This document shows, one piece after another, positions 25,201 through 33,943 of a DNA stretch of 64,000 nucleotides. Position numbers and translations under genes: made by a program. The notes beneath the pieces were generated by a model. The model was not told the origin of the DNA, did no database searches, and saw only the letters and a list, made by a program, of their open reading frames with translations. The DNA comes from Micromonospora musae (GTDB lineage Bacteria > Actinomycetota > Actinomycetes > Mycobacteriales > Micromonosporaceae). Positions within the stretch are counted from its first letter, which is position 1. Every line of letters begins with the position of its first letter. The stretch lies in the NCBI RefSeq assembly GCF_003626635.1, contig NZ_RAZT01000009.1, positions 248,001-312,000 of the forward strand, read 5' to 3'.

Positions 25201-26097
25201 AGCCTGGGTGGACGGATCGCCGTCGGCAGGGGCCTCGTTCGCCGCCGACTCGGGTCCGGGCTGCCGGGGAAGATCGGGGGAGCGCCGCGCGTCCGGCGGC
25301 GGTTGGTCGAACCAGTTGTCGGTACGGGGGCGCTCGGCGAGCAGGTCCTCGATCCACTGTCCGGCGATCTTCTGCAGGCCGAGCATCCGGCGGGCCGCGT
25401 CGACCAGGCCCTCCTGGGTCTGCGGGCCGACCTCGGCGGCGGTGTCGGCGTACTCGCGCAGGATGGTCGACCAGCGCTGGGCCAGCTGCTGCGCGCTGTG
25501 TGCCCGCAGGAGGTGCAGCTCGTACTCGGACTCCAGGGTGACCCGGCGCTCCGAGTAGGGCAACAGCGCCTGCTGGACCCGCTCGTCGAGCCGTACCCAG
25601 GCGTCCGGTCTGCCGGTGACCGTCCCCTCGGCACGGGAAAAATTCCAGTCCGCCTCGCCGATCGCCCGCGGGAGCTCCACCTCCAGCTCGCCGGCGTGCT
25701 GCGGGGCGGTGCTGCGGGCGAGGTCCGCGGCGAGCCGGGTGAGCTGCGCGACGGCGAGCGGCTGAAGGTGCTGCGCGTACCAGCTGAGCAGCTCGGGGCG
25801 GAGCCCCTCGGCGGACCAGCTGAAGCTGACCCGGATCACGAACACGTAGATGTAGCCGTGGGCGGGCACCACGATCTCCGCGTCCCGCCGCTGGGTGAGC
25901 CGGCCGGGGGCGGCCGGAGGCGGAGCGTACGCCCGGCTCGGCTCCATGCCCCGCAGCAGGGCCACCGTCTGCTGCCAGCGCTGCGCCAGCCACGTCCCGG
26001 CGCGCAGACCCGTCCGGCGGCTCCGGTCGAACGCGCGCGTGCGGGCCTGCCGCCACCGGTCGGCGCGCGCCGGCTTCGGGTCGGGGGCGTCCGTCAT
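25198..26097 (-). CDS. Hypothetical protein, no recognised domain
   Basis: 299 residues from the ATG at 26097, preceded by GGGGTGAC. The first ~70 residues are Arg-rich and the last ~45 are Pro/Asp-rich, both probably disordered. The middle contains IVVPAHGYIYVFVIRVSFSW, a likely beta-hairpin or short hydrophobic segment, followed by long charged helices (SERRVTLESEYELHLLRAHS, QQLAQRWSTILREYADTA) with coiled-coil character. No signal peptide is seen. I do not recognise the family; it converges on the GH109-like gene with a shared terminator. Confidence 0.65.
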   Translation of the reverse strand: MTDAPDPKPARADRWRQARTRAFDRSRRTGLRAGTWLAQRWQQTVALLRGMEPSRAYAPPPAAPGRLTQRRDAEIVVPAHGYIYVFVIRVSFSWSAEGLRPELLSWYAQHLQPLAVAQLTRLAADLARSTAPQHAGELEVELPRAIGEADWNFSRAEGTVTGRPDAWVRLDERVQQALLPYSERRVTLESEYELHLLRAHSAQQLAQRWSTILREYADTAAEVGPQTQEGLVDAARRMLGLQKIAGQWIEDLLAERPRTDNWFDQPPPDARRSPDLPRQPGPESAANEAPADGDPSTQA

Positions 26098-26244
26098 GTC
26101 ACCCCTTCTCGATCGGGGTTCCGTCCTCACCGTGAACAACGGTCGGTCGACCCCACGAAGTGACGGGCTCACGACGGGACGCCCGAAGCTCGCGCCGTGC
26201 GGTGCCCCGACCGCCGTGGCGCGCGGTTGATCCGCTCGGGATCG

Positions 26245-26287
26245 TTGATGTCGGGGTGTCCCGCCGCTTCGGACACCCCGACATCAA
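26245..26287. terminator. Hairpin, 17-bp perfect arms
   Basis: TTGATGTCGGGGTGTCC (26245-26261) and its exact complement (26271-26287) flank a nine-base loop. It lies about 70 bases past the end of the HD-domain gene on the reverse strand and probably terminates it. Confidence 0.75.
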
Positions 26288-26357
26288 GGAAGGCGAGTCG
26301 ATCACGCGGCCGGGAGCGGATCGGGGCGGCAGCCGCCCGGCCGGGCGGAGCGGGTGC

Positions 26358-27086
26358 TCAGTGGTGGTGGGCGGGCTGGTCCAGGATGGCGCTGAACCGC
26401 TCCTCGGCCAGGTCGAGCTGGCCCAGGATGTGCCGCTTCACCTCGGCTGACAGGGGCGTGTCGGGCCGGGTGACCAACTCCCGGTAGACCGGGACCAGTG
26501 GACGGTACTTGCGGGCGGAGGACTCCACCTTTGGCCCCACCGTGTGGATCACACCCACCCCGTTGTCGGTGAAGTCCGACACCTTGATCACCCGTGCCCA
26601 GGGTTCCCGGTCGAGGCTCGCGGCGACGTGCTCGCGGTACTGCTCGTTGCGGTCGCGGCTCGGGTCGTACCGCGGATTGGTGACCGCGGCCACCAGGCGC
26701 GCGACCCGTGGCCCGAAGCGGGCGGCGAGCGTGGCCAGCGCCGCCGGAGTCGGATCCTCGCCGCCGGCGTCGCCGGCCAGCTCGGCCGGATGGTCCTCGA
26801 CCGCGTCGTGCAGCAGCCCGGCGACGATCACGTCCACGTCCCGCACCTGGTAGTGGTGCATCAGCCGGATCGCCACCCGCAGCAGGTGGTTCAGGTACGG
26901 CTCGCGGACCCGGCGGTCATCGCGGTGCAGCTCGGCGGCGAGATCGAGCGCGGCGGTCAACCGTTCCCGGGCGGTCTCGTCGAACGACTGGATCTCCAAC
27001 CGGAAGCGCTCCAGCAGCCCCGGTTCGCCGTGGATCTCGGTGATCGCGTGCATCGGCATGCTGGCCAGGTACGGCGGGAAATCCAT
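26358..27086 (-). CDS. Stand-alone HD-domain hydrolase (RelA/SpoT-type HD)
   Basis: 242 residues. The HD metal site is visible: H in YLNHLLRVAIRL, the GLLHDAVEDHP pair (His-Asp plus ED of the SpoT type) and a later Asp in VIKVSDFTDNGVG. The pattern follows the (p)ppGpp hydrolase half of SpoT and of small alarmone hydrolases. No synthetase, TGS or ACT domain is present. It may hydrolyse alarmones or another nucleotide. No partner is adjacent, and the upstream 315 bases contain only GC-rich degenerate repeats. Confidence 0.75.
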   Translation of the reverse strand: MDFPPYLASMPMHAITEIHGEPGLLERFRLEIQSFDETARERLTAALDLAAELHRDDRRVREPYLNHLLRVAIRLMHHYQVRDVDVIVAGLLHDAVEDHPAELAGDAGGEDPTPAALATLAARFGPRVARLVAAVTNPRYDPSRDRNEQYREHVAASLDREPWARVIKVSDFTDNGVGVIHTVGPKVESSARKYRPLVPVYRELVTRPDTPLSAEVKRHILGQLDLAEERFSAILDQPAHHH

Positions 27087-27401
27087 GCGTCACTTATAGC
27101 CGATCATCACGCCGCGGTCCGCCCCGCACCGCCGGGGCGGGTGGTCGCCGCGACACGGTCGCCGGCAGCCGTGGCTGGAGACGGACGGCCCCGGTACGGC
27201 GTCACCACCCGCGGCGCGCCCGCCGTACGGCGTCGCTGCCCACGACGTGGCCGCCCACGACGCCACCGCGCACGGCGCGCCCGCCCACGGCGCGCCCGCT
27301 CGGCGACCCGGGCGCGGCACGTCGTCGACGCCCCGGATGCCCAGGAGCCGCTGCGGCCCGACGCCGGTGAACGTTTCCGGACGCCGCACTAGGCTCGCCA
27401 G
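27087..27401. other. Divergent intergenic region with degenerate GCGCGCCCGCC repeats
   Basis: This gap separates the HD gene and the NUDIX gene. Bases ~27215-27305 hold imperfect repeats built on CACGGCGCGCCCGCC and CCCACGACG. The right end carries a TAGGCT promoter box (27390-27395). I see no gene. Confidence 0.6.
27390..27395 (+). promoter_or_regulatory. -10 box, probable leaderless promoter for NUDIX gene
   Basis: TAGGCT lies six bases before the ATG at 27402, with no ribosome binding site between, so the transcript probably starts at the ATG. Confidence 0.55.
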
Positions 27402-27830
27402 ATGATCACGATTTCCTGCGTGCTGCTCGTCGACCGAGACGGGCGGCTGCTGATGCAGCTGCGCGACGGCAACGCCGCGTACCACCCGAACGTGTGGGGC
27501 CTGCCCGGCGGGCACGCCGAGGCGGGCGAGACCCCGGAAGAGACCGCCGAGCGGGAGCTGTGGGAGGAGACGGGGCTCCGCGCCGAGCAGGGGCTGCACC
27601 ACTTCGCCCAGCAGGAGCTGCCCGAGGTCGACCGGGTCAAGCACTACTTCTGCGCCGCCACCCGGGCCCGGCAGGAGGACGTCGTGCTCGGCGAGGGCGC
27701 CGCGATCGTCTTCGTGCCCGCCGCAGAACTGCTCGACGGACGGCCGTACACCCCCGGCACCGTCGAGGTGCTGACCCGGTTTCTCGCCTCGCCGGAGCAC
27801 GCCCGCCTGACGGCCGTCGCCGCCGGCTGA
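27402..27830 (+). CDS. NUDIX hydrolase
   Basis: 142 residues. The Nudix box reads [20 protein letters not shown] followed by ETGL, matching GX5EX7REUXEEXGU with all catalytic glutamates. The rest is a single Nudix fold: [19 protein letters not shown] before the box and a C-terminal helix. These enzymes hydrolyse nucleoside diphosphates linked to another group, e.g. oxidised dNTPs or nucleotide sugars; the substrate is not readable. The ATG is supported by the -10 box six bases upstream. Confidence 0.92.
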   Translation: MITISCVLLVDRDGRLLMQLRDGNAAYHPNVWGLPGGHAEAGETPEETAERELWEETGLRAEQGLHHFAQQELPEVDRVKHYFCAATRARQEDVVLGEGAAIVFVPAAELLDGRPYTPGTVEVLTRFLASPEHARLTAVAAG

Positions 27831-28200
27831 GCTGGCGCCCGCGCTCTTCGGCCACGTCGCCGTGGACGCGCAGGACGAGGCCCTGCCGCCACCGGTCGCC
27901 CGCCTGCGTCGGGCCCCGCGTCGGCTGGGTCTCGCGTCGGCTGGGCTACGCGTCGGTCGGGCTCCGGGTCGGCTGGGCTACGCGTCGGTCGGGCTCCGGG
28001 GTCGGCTGGCCTACGCGTCGGTCGGGCTCCGGGGTCGGCTGGCCTCCGCGTCGGTCGGGTCCCGTCGGTCGGGTCCCGCGTCGGCCGGGCCGGGCCTCGC
28101 ATGCCATGGGCCGGGCGCCGGGGCCCGCCGGGCCGGTGGGCAATCGCCGCCCGGTTGGTGGACGATCGGGTGTCGGCGTTCGAGGAGGGTGATGATCCGG
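27831..28200. repeat. Intergenic tandem repeats, ~33-base unit
   Basis: Bases 27909-28090 hold a GTCGG-rich array. The clearest part is three copies of a 32-33 base unit beginning TACGCGTCGGTCGGGCTCCG (27947-27978, 27979-28011, 28012-28044), flanked by shorter degenerate copies. The forward frame stays open through it, but the low-complexity product argues against coding. The stretch ends with a GAGGAGGG ribosome binding site for the FUSC-type gene. Confidence 0.8.
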
Positions 28201-29316
28201 ATGGGCTGGTTGCGGGTGGCCGCCGGGCGGCTGCGCCACGGCTGGCGCCCGGTGCTGGAGGCGACGCTGGCCGCCACGGTCGCCTGGATTCTCGCCACCC
28301 GGCTGCTCGGGCACCCGGAGCCGTTCTTCGCCCCCGCGGCCGCGCTGATCGTTCTCGGTCAGGCCCGGGGGCAGCGACTTCGCCGGGCCGTCGAGGTGGT
28401 GCTCGGGGTGGCCGGCGGGGTGCTCGTCGCCGACGTGGTGATCCAGGGGCTGGGCCGGGGCAGCACCGGGACCGTCTTCACCGTCATCCTGCTGACCGTC
28501 GTGCTCGCCGCGGCGGTCGGTGCGACCGGGGTGAGCCTGGTGCAGGCCGCCGTCTCCGCCCTCTACCTGGTCGTCGTCGCTCCGCCGACCGAGGGGCTCG
28601 TTCCGTTCCGGTTCGTCGACGCGCTGGTCGGCGGCGGGATCGCGCTCGCCGCCAGCCAGCTGATCGACGCCCGCCGCCCGCTGGCCCCGCTGGTCGCCGA
28701 GGTCCGTGGCACGTTCGACGAGCTGGCCGCGCTGCTCACCGACATCGCCGACGCGCTGGACCGGCACGACGAGCCGGCGGCGCGGGGCGCGCTGGGCCAC
28801 GCCCGCGAGATGGACGCCCGGGTGGACCGGCTGCGCGAAGGGGTGCTCGCCGCCGGCGAGGCGCTCTGGCTGAACCTGCGCCGGCGTCGGCACCTCGGCC
28901 GGTTGCGTTCGGTGGACAGCTCGATCCGGCAGATCGACTACGCGGTACGCAACGTCCGGGTGCTCGCCCGGGCCGGGGTCACGCTCAGCCGCCAGCCCAC
29001 GCCGGTACCCGCCGAGCTGGGCGTGGCGCTGCGCTCGCTGGCGGACGCGGTCCGCGCTGCCGGGGAGGCGCTCGCCGCCGACCTGGAGGGGCGCGACGAG
29101 GTCGCTGACGGGCACGCGGCGCGGGCCGACCTGGCGGCGCTCGCCGCCGTTCGCACCGCCGGCGCCCTCTTCACCCCGGGCCGGTCCCTGCCCATCGTCA
29201 TGATCATCGGTCAGATTCGGGCGACCGCCATCGACCTGCTTCGTGGCGTCAGCGCCGACGACGAGCGGACCGTCCTCGGCCGCGTCGACCAGGCCACCGG
29301 CCTCCCCCCGCTCTAA
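28201..29316 (+). CDS. FUSC-type (aromatic-acid-exporter-like) inner membrane protein
   Basis: 371 residues from the ATG at 28201; ATG 28192 is an in-frame alternative, but it is only two bases from the GGAGGG. Residues ~15-160 form about six membrane helices (LEATLAATVAWILATRLLG, IVLGQARGQRLRRAVEVVLG, VILLTVVLAAAVGATGVSLV). The remaining ~200 residues form a cytoplasmic helical bundle (FDELAALLTDIADALDRHD). This matches FUSC/DUF939-like proteins, which resemble half of the AaeB aromatic acid exporter. Substrate is unknown. It ends just before a strong bidirectional hairpin. Confidence 0.75.
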   Translation: MGWLRVAAGRLRHGWRPVLEATLAATVAWILATRLLGHPEPFFAPAAALIVLGQARGQRLRRAVEVVLGVAGGVLVADVVIQGLGRGSTGTVFTVILLTVVLAAAVGATGVSLVQAAVSALYLVVVAPPTEGLVPFRFVDALVGGGIALAASQLIDARRPLAPLVAEVRGTFDELAALLTDIADALDRHDEPAARGALGHAREMDARVDRLREGVLAAGEALWLNLRRRRHLGRLRSVDSSIRQIDYAVRNVRVLARAGVTLSRQPTPVPAELGVALRSLADAVRAAGEALAADLEGRDEVADGHAARADLAALAAVRTAGALFTPGRSLPIVMIIGQIRATAIDLLRGVSADDERTVLGRVDQATGLPPL

Positions 29317-29389
29317 CCCCACCCCACCCCACCCCCCGCCTGCGCCGTCCCGCCGGCCCCCGACCCGCCGGCCCCCGCCGCCTCGTTCA

Positions 29390-29431
29390 CGGAAAGAGTG
29401 GTCATTCCTTCGGGAATGACCACTCTTTCCG
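29390..29431. terminator. 19-bp perfect stem with TTCG tetraloop
   Basis: Arms starting CGGAAAGAGTGG (29390-29408) and ending CACTCTTTCCG (29413-29431) pair perfectly around TTCG, the very stable C(UUCG)G tetraloop. It lies between convergent genes and serves both. Confidence 0.9.
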
Positions 29432-29509
29432 GGTATTTGTGGGCGTGGGCGAGAGCGGGGGCGAGGGCGGGGGCGGGGTGCGCCGACGAGGTGGGCGGGA
29501 GCCTCTTGG

Positions 29510-30223
29510 TCAACTCTTCTGGCGGCGGGTGGTGAGCCAGTCGGCGGCGGCGGCGCGGATCTCCTCGGGGACCTCGTGGCCGCCGGGAAACTCCTGGTAC
29601 ATCACGTCGTAGCCGAGTTCGTGCAGGCGGGGGACGAGCCGGCGGCTGCACACGTCCACCGGCAGCACCCGGTCGTCGACACCGTGCGAGACGAAGACCT
29701 GCGGATGGCCATGCGTCATCAGCGGCGCGGAGAAGCCGGGGGAGAAGGCCACCACGCCGTCGACCAGGTCGCCGTTGGTCAGCCCGAGCGAGAGGGCGTA
29801 CGACGCGCCGTCGGAGAAGCCGCCGAGCACCACTTCCCGGACCGGGTAACCGGCGAAGGTCGACTTCAGCAGGCCGTCGATGCGGCGTACGTCGGTCCCG
29901 AACCCCTCGACGATGAGGTCCCAGCTGGTCGCCGCCGCCTGCGGGGCCAGTAGCAGCAGGTGGTGCGTGTCCGCGACGGGGAGCAGCAGGTCCAGTCCCT
30001 GGCGTGCCGACCCGCCCGCCCCGTGCAGCAGCACCACCAGCCGGTACGGCCGATCCTCGGACGGCGCCGGGGCGTACAGCAGGGCGAGCAGCCCGCCGTC
30101 GGCGTCGGTCATCGGCACCAGGCCGGCGGTGGCCGGACCGACCGGCAGGCCGGGGCGGGCGGTGAGCCGCCCGTGCCGGTGGTTCTCCTCCGGCTGCCGG
30201 TGCGGCGGCGCGGGTTCGGACAC
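29510..30223 (-). CDS. Alpha/beta-hydrolase, phospholipase/carboxylesterase type
   Basis: 237 residues. The fold is clear: oxyanion stretch LVVLLHGAGGSARQGL, nucleophile elbow GGFSDGASYAL (Ser), acid in GVDDRVLPV (Asp) and catalytic His in FPGGHEVPEEI. It resembles the small esterase/phospholipase family (YpfH-like). No signal peptide: the N-terminal ~30 residues are polar and His/Pro-rich, so it should be cytoplasmic. Substrate is unknown. It converges on the FUSC-type gene. Confidence 0.85.
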   Translation of the reverse strand: MSEPAPPHRQPEENHRHGRLTARPGLPVGPATAGLVPMTDADGGLLALLYAPAPSEDRPYRLVVLLHGAGGSARQGLDLLLPVADTHHLLLLAPQAAATSWDLIVEGFGTDVRRIDGLLKSTFAGYPVREVVLGGFSDGASYALSLGLTNGDLVDGVVAFSPGFSAPLMTHGHPQVFVSHGVDDRVLPVDVCSRRLVPRLHELGYDVMYQEFPGGHEVPEEIRAAAADWLTTRRQKS

Positions 30224-30395
30224 GGGTCACTGCTCCTCGCTGTCGGCCGATGTGCGCGGCGGTTACCCGTCGAGCCACCGGTTAACCGTTCGCCGCGGCG
30301 CTCCCCGCCTCGTCGCCCGCGCGGCCGCCGGGTCGCGGCGATCATGGGGATTCCCGCGGAGTGTGACGGGCGATACGGTCGGAACCGGCTTGTGG

Positions 30396-30409
30396 TGAGA
30401 ACGCTCTCA
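30396..30409 (+). promoter_or_regulatory. LacI-like palindrome upstream of MFS gene
   Basis: TGAGAACGCTCTCA is a near-palindrome with the central CG-CTC pattern of LacI-family operators, similar to the one at 1957-1972. It lies 50 bases before the preferred MFS start. Confidence 0.4.
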
Positions 30410-30458
30410 GGTGTCCGATCGAGCCACCGCCGTCTTGAGGGAAGGAAACAGAGACCCC

Positions 30459-31742
30459 GTGAGTGCCACCACCGCGTCCCCCGCCGACCCGGCGACCACG
30501 CCGGCCGTGCCCCGGGCGGTGCGGGTCGCCCGCAACGGCGTGGCCGTCGTGTTCACCCTCAACGGACTCGCCGTGGCCACCTGGTTCTCCCGGGTGCCGG
30601 CCGCCCGCGAGGCACTGGAGCTCAGCGCCGGGCGGCTCGGTCTGCTGCTGCTCGCCATGTCGGCCGGCGCGCTGGTCGCCATGCCCACCGCCGGCCTGGT
30701 GACGCAGCGGCTCGGCACCGCCCGATCGGTACGGCTGGCCACCCTCGTGGTGGCGCTCGGCCTGGCCTGGGCGGGGCTGGCCGCCGGCCTGACCGGTTCG
30801 GCGATCGCCGTGGCGGTCGGCCTCTTCGCCTTCGGCTACGGCTCCGGCAGCTGCGACGTCGCCATGAACGTCGAGGGCGCGGCGGTCGAGCGGCGGCTGG
30901 GTCGCACGATCATGCCCCGCTTCCACGCCGCCTGGAGCCTCGGTTCGGTGACCGGGGCGGGCCTGGGCGCCGGCGCGGCGCGGCTCGACGTTCCGGTCGG
31001 CGCGCACCTCGCCGTGATCGCCGCGCTGGTGCTGGCCGGCACGCTCTACGGCGCGAAGCTCTTCCTGTCGGCGGCGGAGACCGGGGTCGGCACCGCGACG
31101 CAGGCCGGCTCGGCGTCGCGGCGGGGCGCCCTGCTCGCCGTGTGGCGGGAGCCGCGAACCCTGCTGATCGGCCTGCTGGTGCTGGTCATGGCGTTCACCG
31201 AGGGCAGCGCCAACGACTGGCTCGCGGTCGCCTTCGTGGACGGTCACGACCTCAGCGAGGCGGCCGGCGCGGCGGTCTTCGGCGTCTTCGTGGCGGGCAT
31301 GACGCTCGGGCGTACCGCCGGCACGATCGCCCTCGACCGGTGGGGCCGCGTCCGGGTTCTCGTCGCGACGATCCTGCTCGCGGCGGGCGGCGCCACCCTG
31401 GCGATCCTGGCCGGCTCGGGTCCGGTCGCCATCGTCGGGGTCGCGCTCTGGGGGATCGGCGCGTCGCTCGGCTTCCCGGTCGGCATGAGCGCCGCCGCGG
31501 ACGAGGAGGAGAAGGCGGCCGTACGGGTCAGCGTGGTCGCGGTGATCGGCTACACGGCGTTCCTCGCCGGCCCGCCGCTGCTCGGCATGCTCGGCGACCG
31601 GGTCGGCATCCTGCACGCCCTGCTCGTGGTGCCGCTGCTGCTGGTGCCGGCGCTGGCGCTGGTGCCGGTGATGCGCCCGCCCCACCCCGCCGACACCGGT
31701 CCCACCGGCCAGGGGCACGGGCCTTCAGGAGATCAAACCTAG
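30459..31742 (+). CDS. Major facilitator superfamily transporter
   Basis: 427 residues from the GTG at 30459; GAGGGAAGG is a little far (13 bases) and a GTG at 30411 is an in-frame alternative. About 12 hydrophobic helices follow a Pro/Ala-rich N-terminus, with VARNGVAVVFTLNGLAVATW as the first, GSCDVAMNVEGAAVER in the first half and DWLAVAFVDGH in the second. This layout is that of YbjJ-like MFS members. Substrate is unknown. A LacI-like palindrome upstream suggests sugar-linked or effector control, which I cannot confirm. Confidence 0.82.
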   Translation: MSATTASPADPATTPAVPRAVRVARNGVAVVFTLNGLAVATWFSRVPAAREALELSAGRLGLLLLAMSAGALVAMPTAGLVTQRLGTARSVRLATLVVALGLAWAGLAAGLTGSAIAVAVGLFAFGYGSGSCDVAMNVEGAAVERRLGRTIMPRFHAAWSLGSVTGAGLGAGAARLDVPVGAHLAVIAALVLAGTLYGAKLFLSAAETGVGTATQAGSASRRGALLAVWREPRTLLIGLLVLVMAFTEGSANDWLAVAFVDGHDLSEAAGAAVFGVFVAGMTLGRTAGTIALDRWGRVRVLVATILLAAGGATLAILAGSGPVAIVGVALWGIGASLGFPVGMSAAADEEEKAAVRVSVVAVIGYTAFLAGPPLLGMLGDRVGILHALLVVPLLLVPALALVPVMRPPHPADTGPTGQGHGPSGDQT

Positions 31743-31803
31743 CCGCAATCGCCCCCGGGCGGTATCGGGCACGCGGCCGACTGCGCCGGGTGCCCGAGCT
31801 GGC

Positions 31804-31809
31804 TACCGT
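31804..31809 (+). promoter_or_regulatory. -10 box, probable leaderless promoter for AKR gene
   Basis: TACCGT lies six bases before the ATG at 31816, with no ribosome binding site between. Confidence 0.4.
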
Positions 31810-31815
31810 CGCCGG

Positions 31816-32712
31816 ATGCCTATCGACGAGATCACCGCCACCGCCGCGGGCACCTGGACGCTGGGAAATCAGACCGTCAACCGGATGGGCTTCGGCTCCA
31901 TGCGGTTGACCGCCGACCCGGACCCGGCGCGGGCGCTCGCCGTCCTGCGCCGGGCGGTGGAGCTGGGCGTCAACCACATCGACACCGCCGCCTTCTACGT
32001 CTCGCCCGGCGGCACGCTGGGCGTCGGCACGGGAGCGGCCCGCTACGCCACCGAGCTGATCCGCGCGGCGCTCGCCCCGTACCCCGAGGAGCTGCTGATC
32101 GCCACCAAGGTCGGCCCGGGGTACGACCCGGAGAGCGGCTTCACCGAGGCGCTCACCCCGGCCCAGCTGCGCGCCCAGGTCGAGGAGAACCTGCGCCGGC
32201 TCGGTCGCGATCACCTCGACCTGGTGAACCTGCGGCTCTATCGCCGACCGAGCCCGGTCCCGCTGGCCGACCGCTTCGGCACCCTCGCCGAGCTGCGCGC
32301 CGCCGGGCTGATCCGGCACCTGGGGCTCTCCAACGCCCGCCCGGAGCAGCTCGACGAGGCACGGGACATCGCGCCGGTCGTCTGCGTGCAGAACTCGTAC
32401 GGTGTGGACGCGTACCGGGAGGACGACGAGTTCGTCCGGCTCTGCGGCGAGCAGGGCATACCGTACGTGCCGTTCTTCGCGCTCGCCGGCACGCGCCGGG
32501 AGGCGGGGGCGGCGGCCGAGGAGAACCCGGCGGTGGACGCCGTGGCCCGCGCCCACGGCGTCACCTCGCATCAGGTGCGGCTGGCCTGGACCCTGCACCG
32601 GGGCCCGCACGTGCTCGCCATCCCCGGCACCGGCGACCCGGGGCACCTGGTGGCGAACGTCGCCGCGGCCGGGCTGCGGCTCAGCGCGGAGGACCTGGCC
32701 CGGCTCGGCTGA
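31816..32712 (+). CDS. Aldo/keto reductase
   Basis: 298 residues with the AKR barrel motifs in order: GFGSMRLT, VNHIDTAAFYVSP (catalytic Asp and Tyr), LLIATKVGPG (catalytic Lys), LGRDHLDLVNLRLYRR, IRHLGLSNARPEQL and the NADP-binding LAIPGTGDPGHL. It should be a cytoplasmic NADPH-dependent carbonyl reductase; the substrate is not readable. It follows the MFS gene by 73 bases and probably has its own leaderless promoter. Confidence 0.9.
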   Translation: MPIDEITATAAGTWTLGNQTVNRMGFGSMRLTADPDPARALAVLRRAVELGVNHIDTAAFYVSPGGTLGVGTGAARYATELIRAALAPYPEELLIATKVGPGYDPESGFTEALTPAQLRAQVEENLRRLGRDHLDLVNLRLYRRPSPVPLADRFGTLAELRAAGLIRHLGLSNARPEQLDEARDIAPVVCVQNSYGVDAYREDDEFVRLCGEQGIPYVPFFALAGTRREAGAAAEENPAVDAVARAHGVTSHQVRLAWTLHRGPHVLAIPGTGDPGHLVANVAAAGLRLSAEDLARLG

Positions 32713-33154
32713 TCACGGCGGCCCGGCCGAGCGCGACGGCCCGGCTGAGCCCGACGGCCCGGCCGAGCACGACCACTCGACTGAGCCCGGCGGCCTGCTT
32801 CGGTTCGGCGCACCGGAGGTCCGGCCCGCTTCGGCTCGGGCGCACCGGAGGCCCGGAACGTCCGCGAGTGCCGGCGCTGCGATGTGGGACGCCGGCGAGG
32901 TCGACCGTGTTCGGACCGAGGATGCCCGCGAGCGTGATGCCTGAGAGGCATATTGATACCTCTCAGGCATCACAGTCGTGCGGATCAGCGTCGACCGCGC
33001 CAAGCTCGTCGAACCGGGGGTGTCGGCGGCGCGGCGATCGTCGAACCGGGGGTTTCTGCAGCGCCGGGTTCGTCGGCCGGTGTGTCGGCCGTGCCGGGCT
33101 CGTCGGGCCGGGGTGTCGGCGGCGTCGGGTTCGTCGGGCCGCGGCCGGCGCGGG
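32713..33154. repeat. Intergenic repeats around a long hairpin
   Basis: No gene is visible between the convergent AKR and GNAT-like genes. Bases 32716-32787 hold four imperfect 18-base units based on CGACGGCCCGGCTGAGCC. Bases ~32799-32857 hold two copies of a ~30-base TTCGGCTCGGGCGCACCGGA unit. After the hairpin, 33004-33150 repeats CGGGTTCGTCGGGCC and GAACCGGGGGT in degenerate form. Confidence 0.75.
32934..32973. terminator. Hairpin, 15-bp perfect arms with A/T-rich loop
   Basis: GTGATGCCTGAGAGG (32934-32948) pairs exactly with 32959-32973 around a 10-base A/T-rich loop. It lies between convergent genes and probably acts in both directions. Confidence 0.75.
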
Positions 33155-33838
33155 TCAGTCGCGTACCCAGATCCGCAACGGCCCGGCGGTGGTGAAGCCG
33201 GCCCGCAACGCGGGGGCGAGGTCGACTCCGGATTCGTACCCCACCAGGGCGGCTCCGGCCGCGGCGGCGGGGATCCCGGCCCAGATCGGTGTCGCGTCAC
33301 CGTCGACGGCGAAGACGTTGGAGACGCCGGTCAGTGGGCCGCCGCGGTTGAGCACCGCGCCGCCGGTCAGCGCGCCGTCGGCCGCGTACCGGGCGAGCAC
33401 CGTCACCCGCGGATCGGCCAGCAGCGCGGGGCGGAACAGCTCCCCTCCGCCGTGGACCGCCGCCCAGGCGGCCAACCCGTCCGGCGTGCGCACCGGAGTC
33501 AGTGGCCGCTCCACCTCACCCGCCGGATCGGTCGCCCGGTTCGTGGCCGGTTGGTGGATCCAGTCGGCGGTGAAGAGCACCCGGAAGCCGTACGGCCGCA
33601 GGTCCAGGTCGGCGAAGCTGTCCTTGACCGAGGCTCCCGGACCCGGGTCGATCCGGGCCAGCAGCGCGTCCGCGGAGACCCCGGGGCGAAGCGTGACGGC
33701 CTCCGGGTACCAGGGCGGGGAGCGGCGCGGCACCGACCAGGCGTCGGCGTCGGTAGCGCCGGGGAGGTCGTGGCACGCGCAGACGAGATCGCACCACTCG
33801 GCGTTGTTCCGCGCGGCCGACGCGCGCTCCCCGGACAC
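33155..33838 (-). CDS. Hypothetical protein, possible GNAT-like fold
   Basis: 227 residues with no signal peptide or membrane helix. The C-terminal half (VTVLARYAADGALTGGAVLN, PIWAGIPAAAAGAALVGYES) resembles the strand-turn layout of GNAT acetyltransferases, but the acetyl-CoA loop (Q/RxxGxG/A) is not obvious. The N-terminus includes AEWCDLVCACHDLPG and a Trp-rich stretch. Residues like LRPYGFRVLFTADWIH suggest a small-molecule binding fold. I do not recognise the exact family. It is divergent from the small gene at 33944. Confidence 0.65.
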   Translation of the reverse strand: MSGERASAARNNAEWCDLVCACHDLPGATDADAWSVPRRSPPWYPEAVTLRPGVSADALLARIDPGPGASVKDSFADLDLRPYGFRVLFTADWIHQPATNRATDPAGEVERPLTPVRTPDGLAAWAAVHGGGELFRPALLADPRVTVLARYAADGALTGGAVLNRGGPLTGVSNVFAVDGDATPIWAGIPAAAAGAALVGYESGVDLAPALRAGFTTAGPLRIWVRD

Positions 33839-33943
33839 CGCCCGACCCTAGCCCGTCGGTCCAGCGTGCTCCCATCGGGCTCGCAGGATATTGCCAGGTG
33901 ACGGTGGTGAACTGGACGGAACGCGCACGGAGAGGAGCCGGGC

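Noticed and set aside
27862-28200. N-terminal extension of the FUSC-type protein through the tandem repeats
   Set aside because: Low-complexity product, and a ribosome binding site directly before the later ATG marks the real start.
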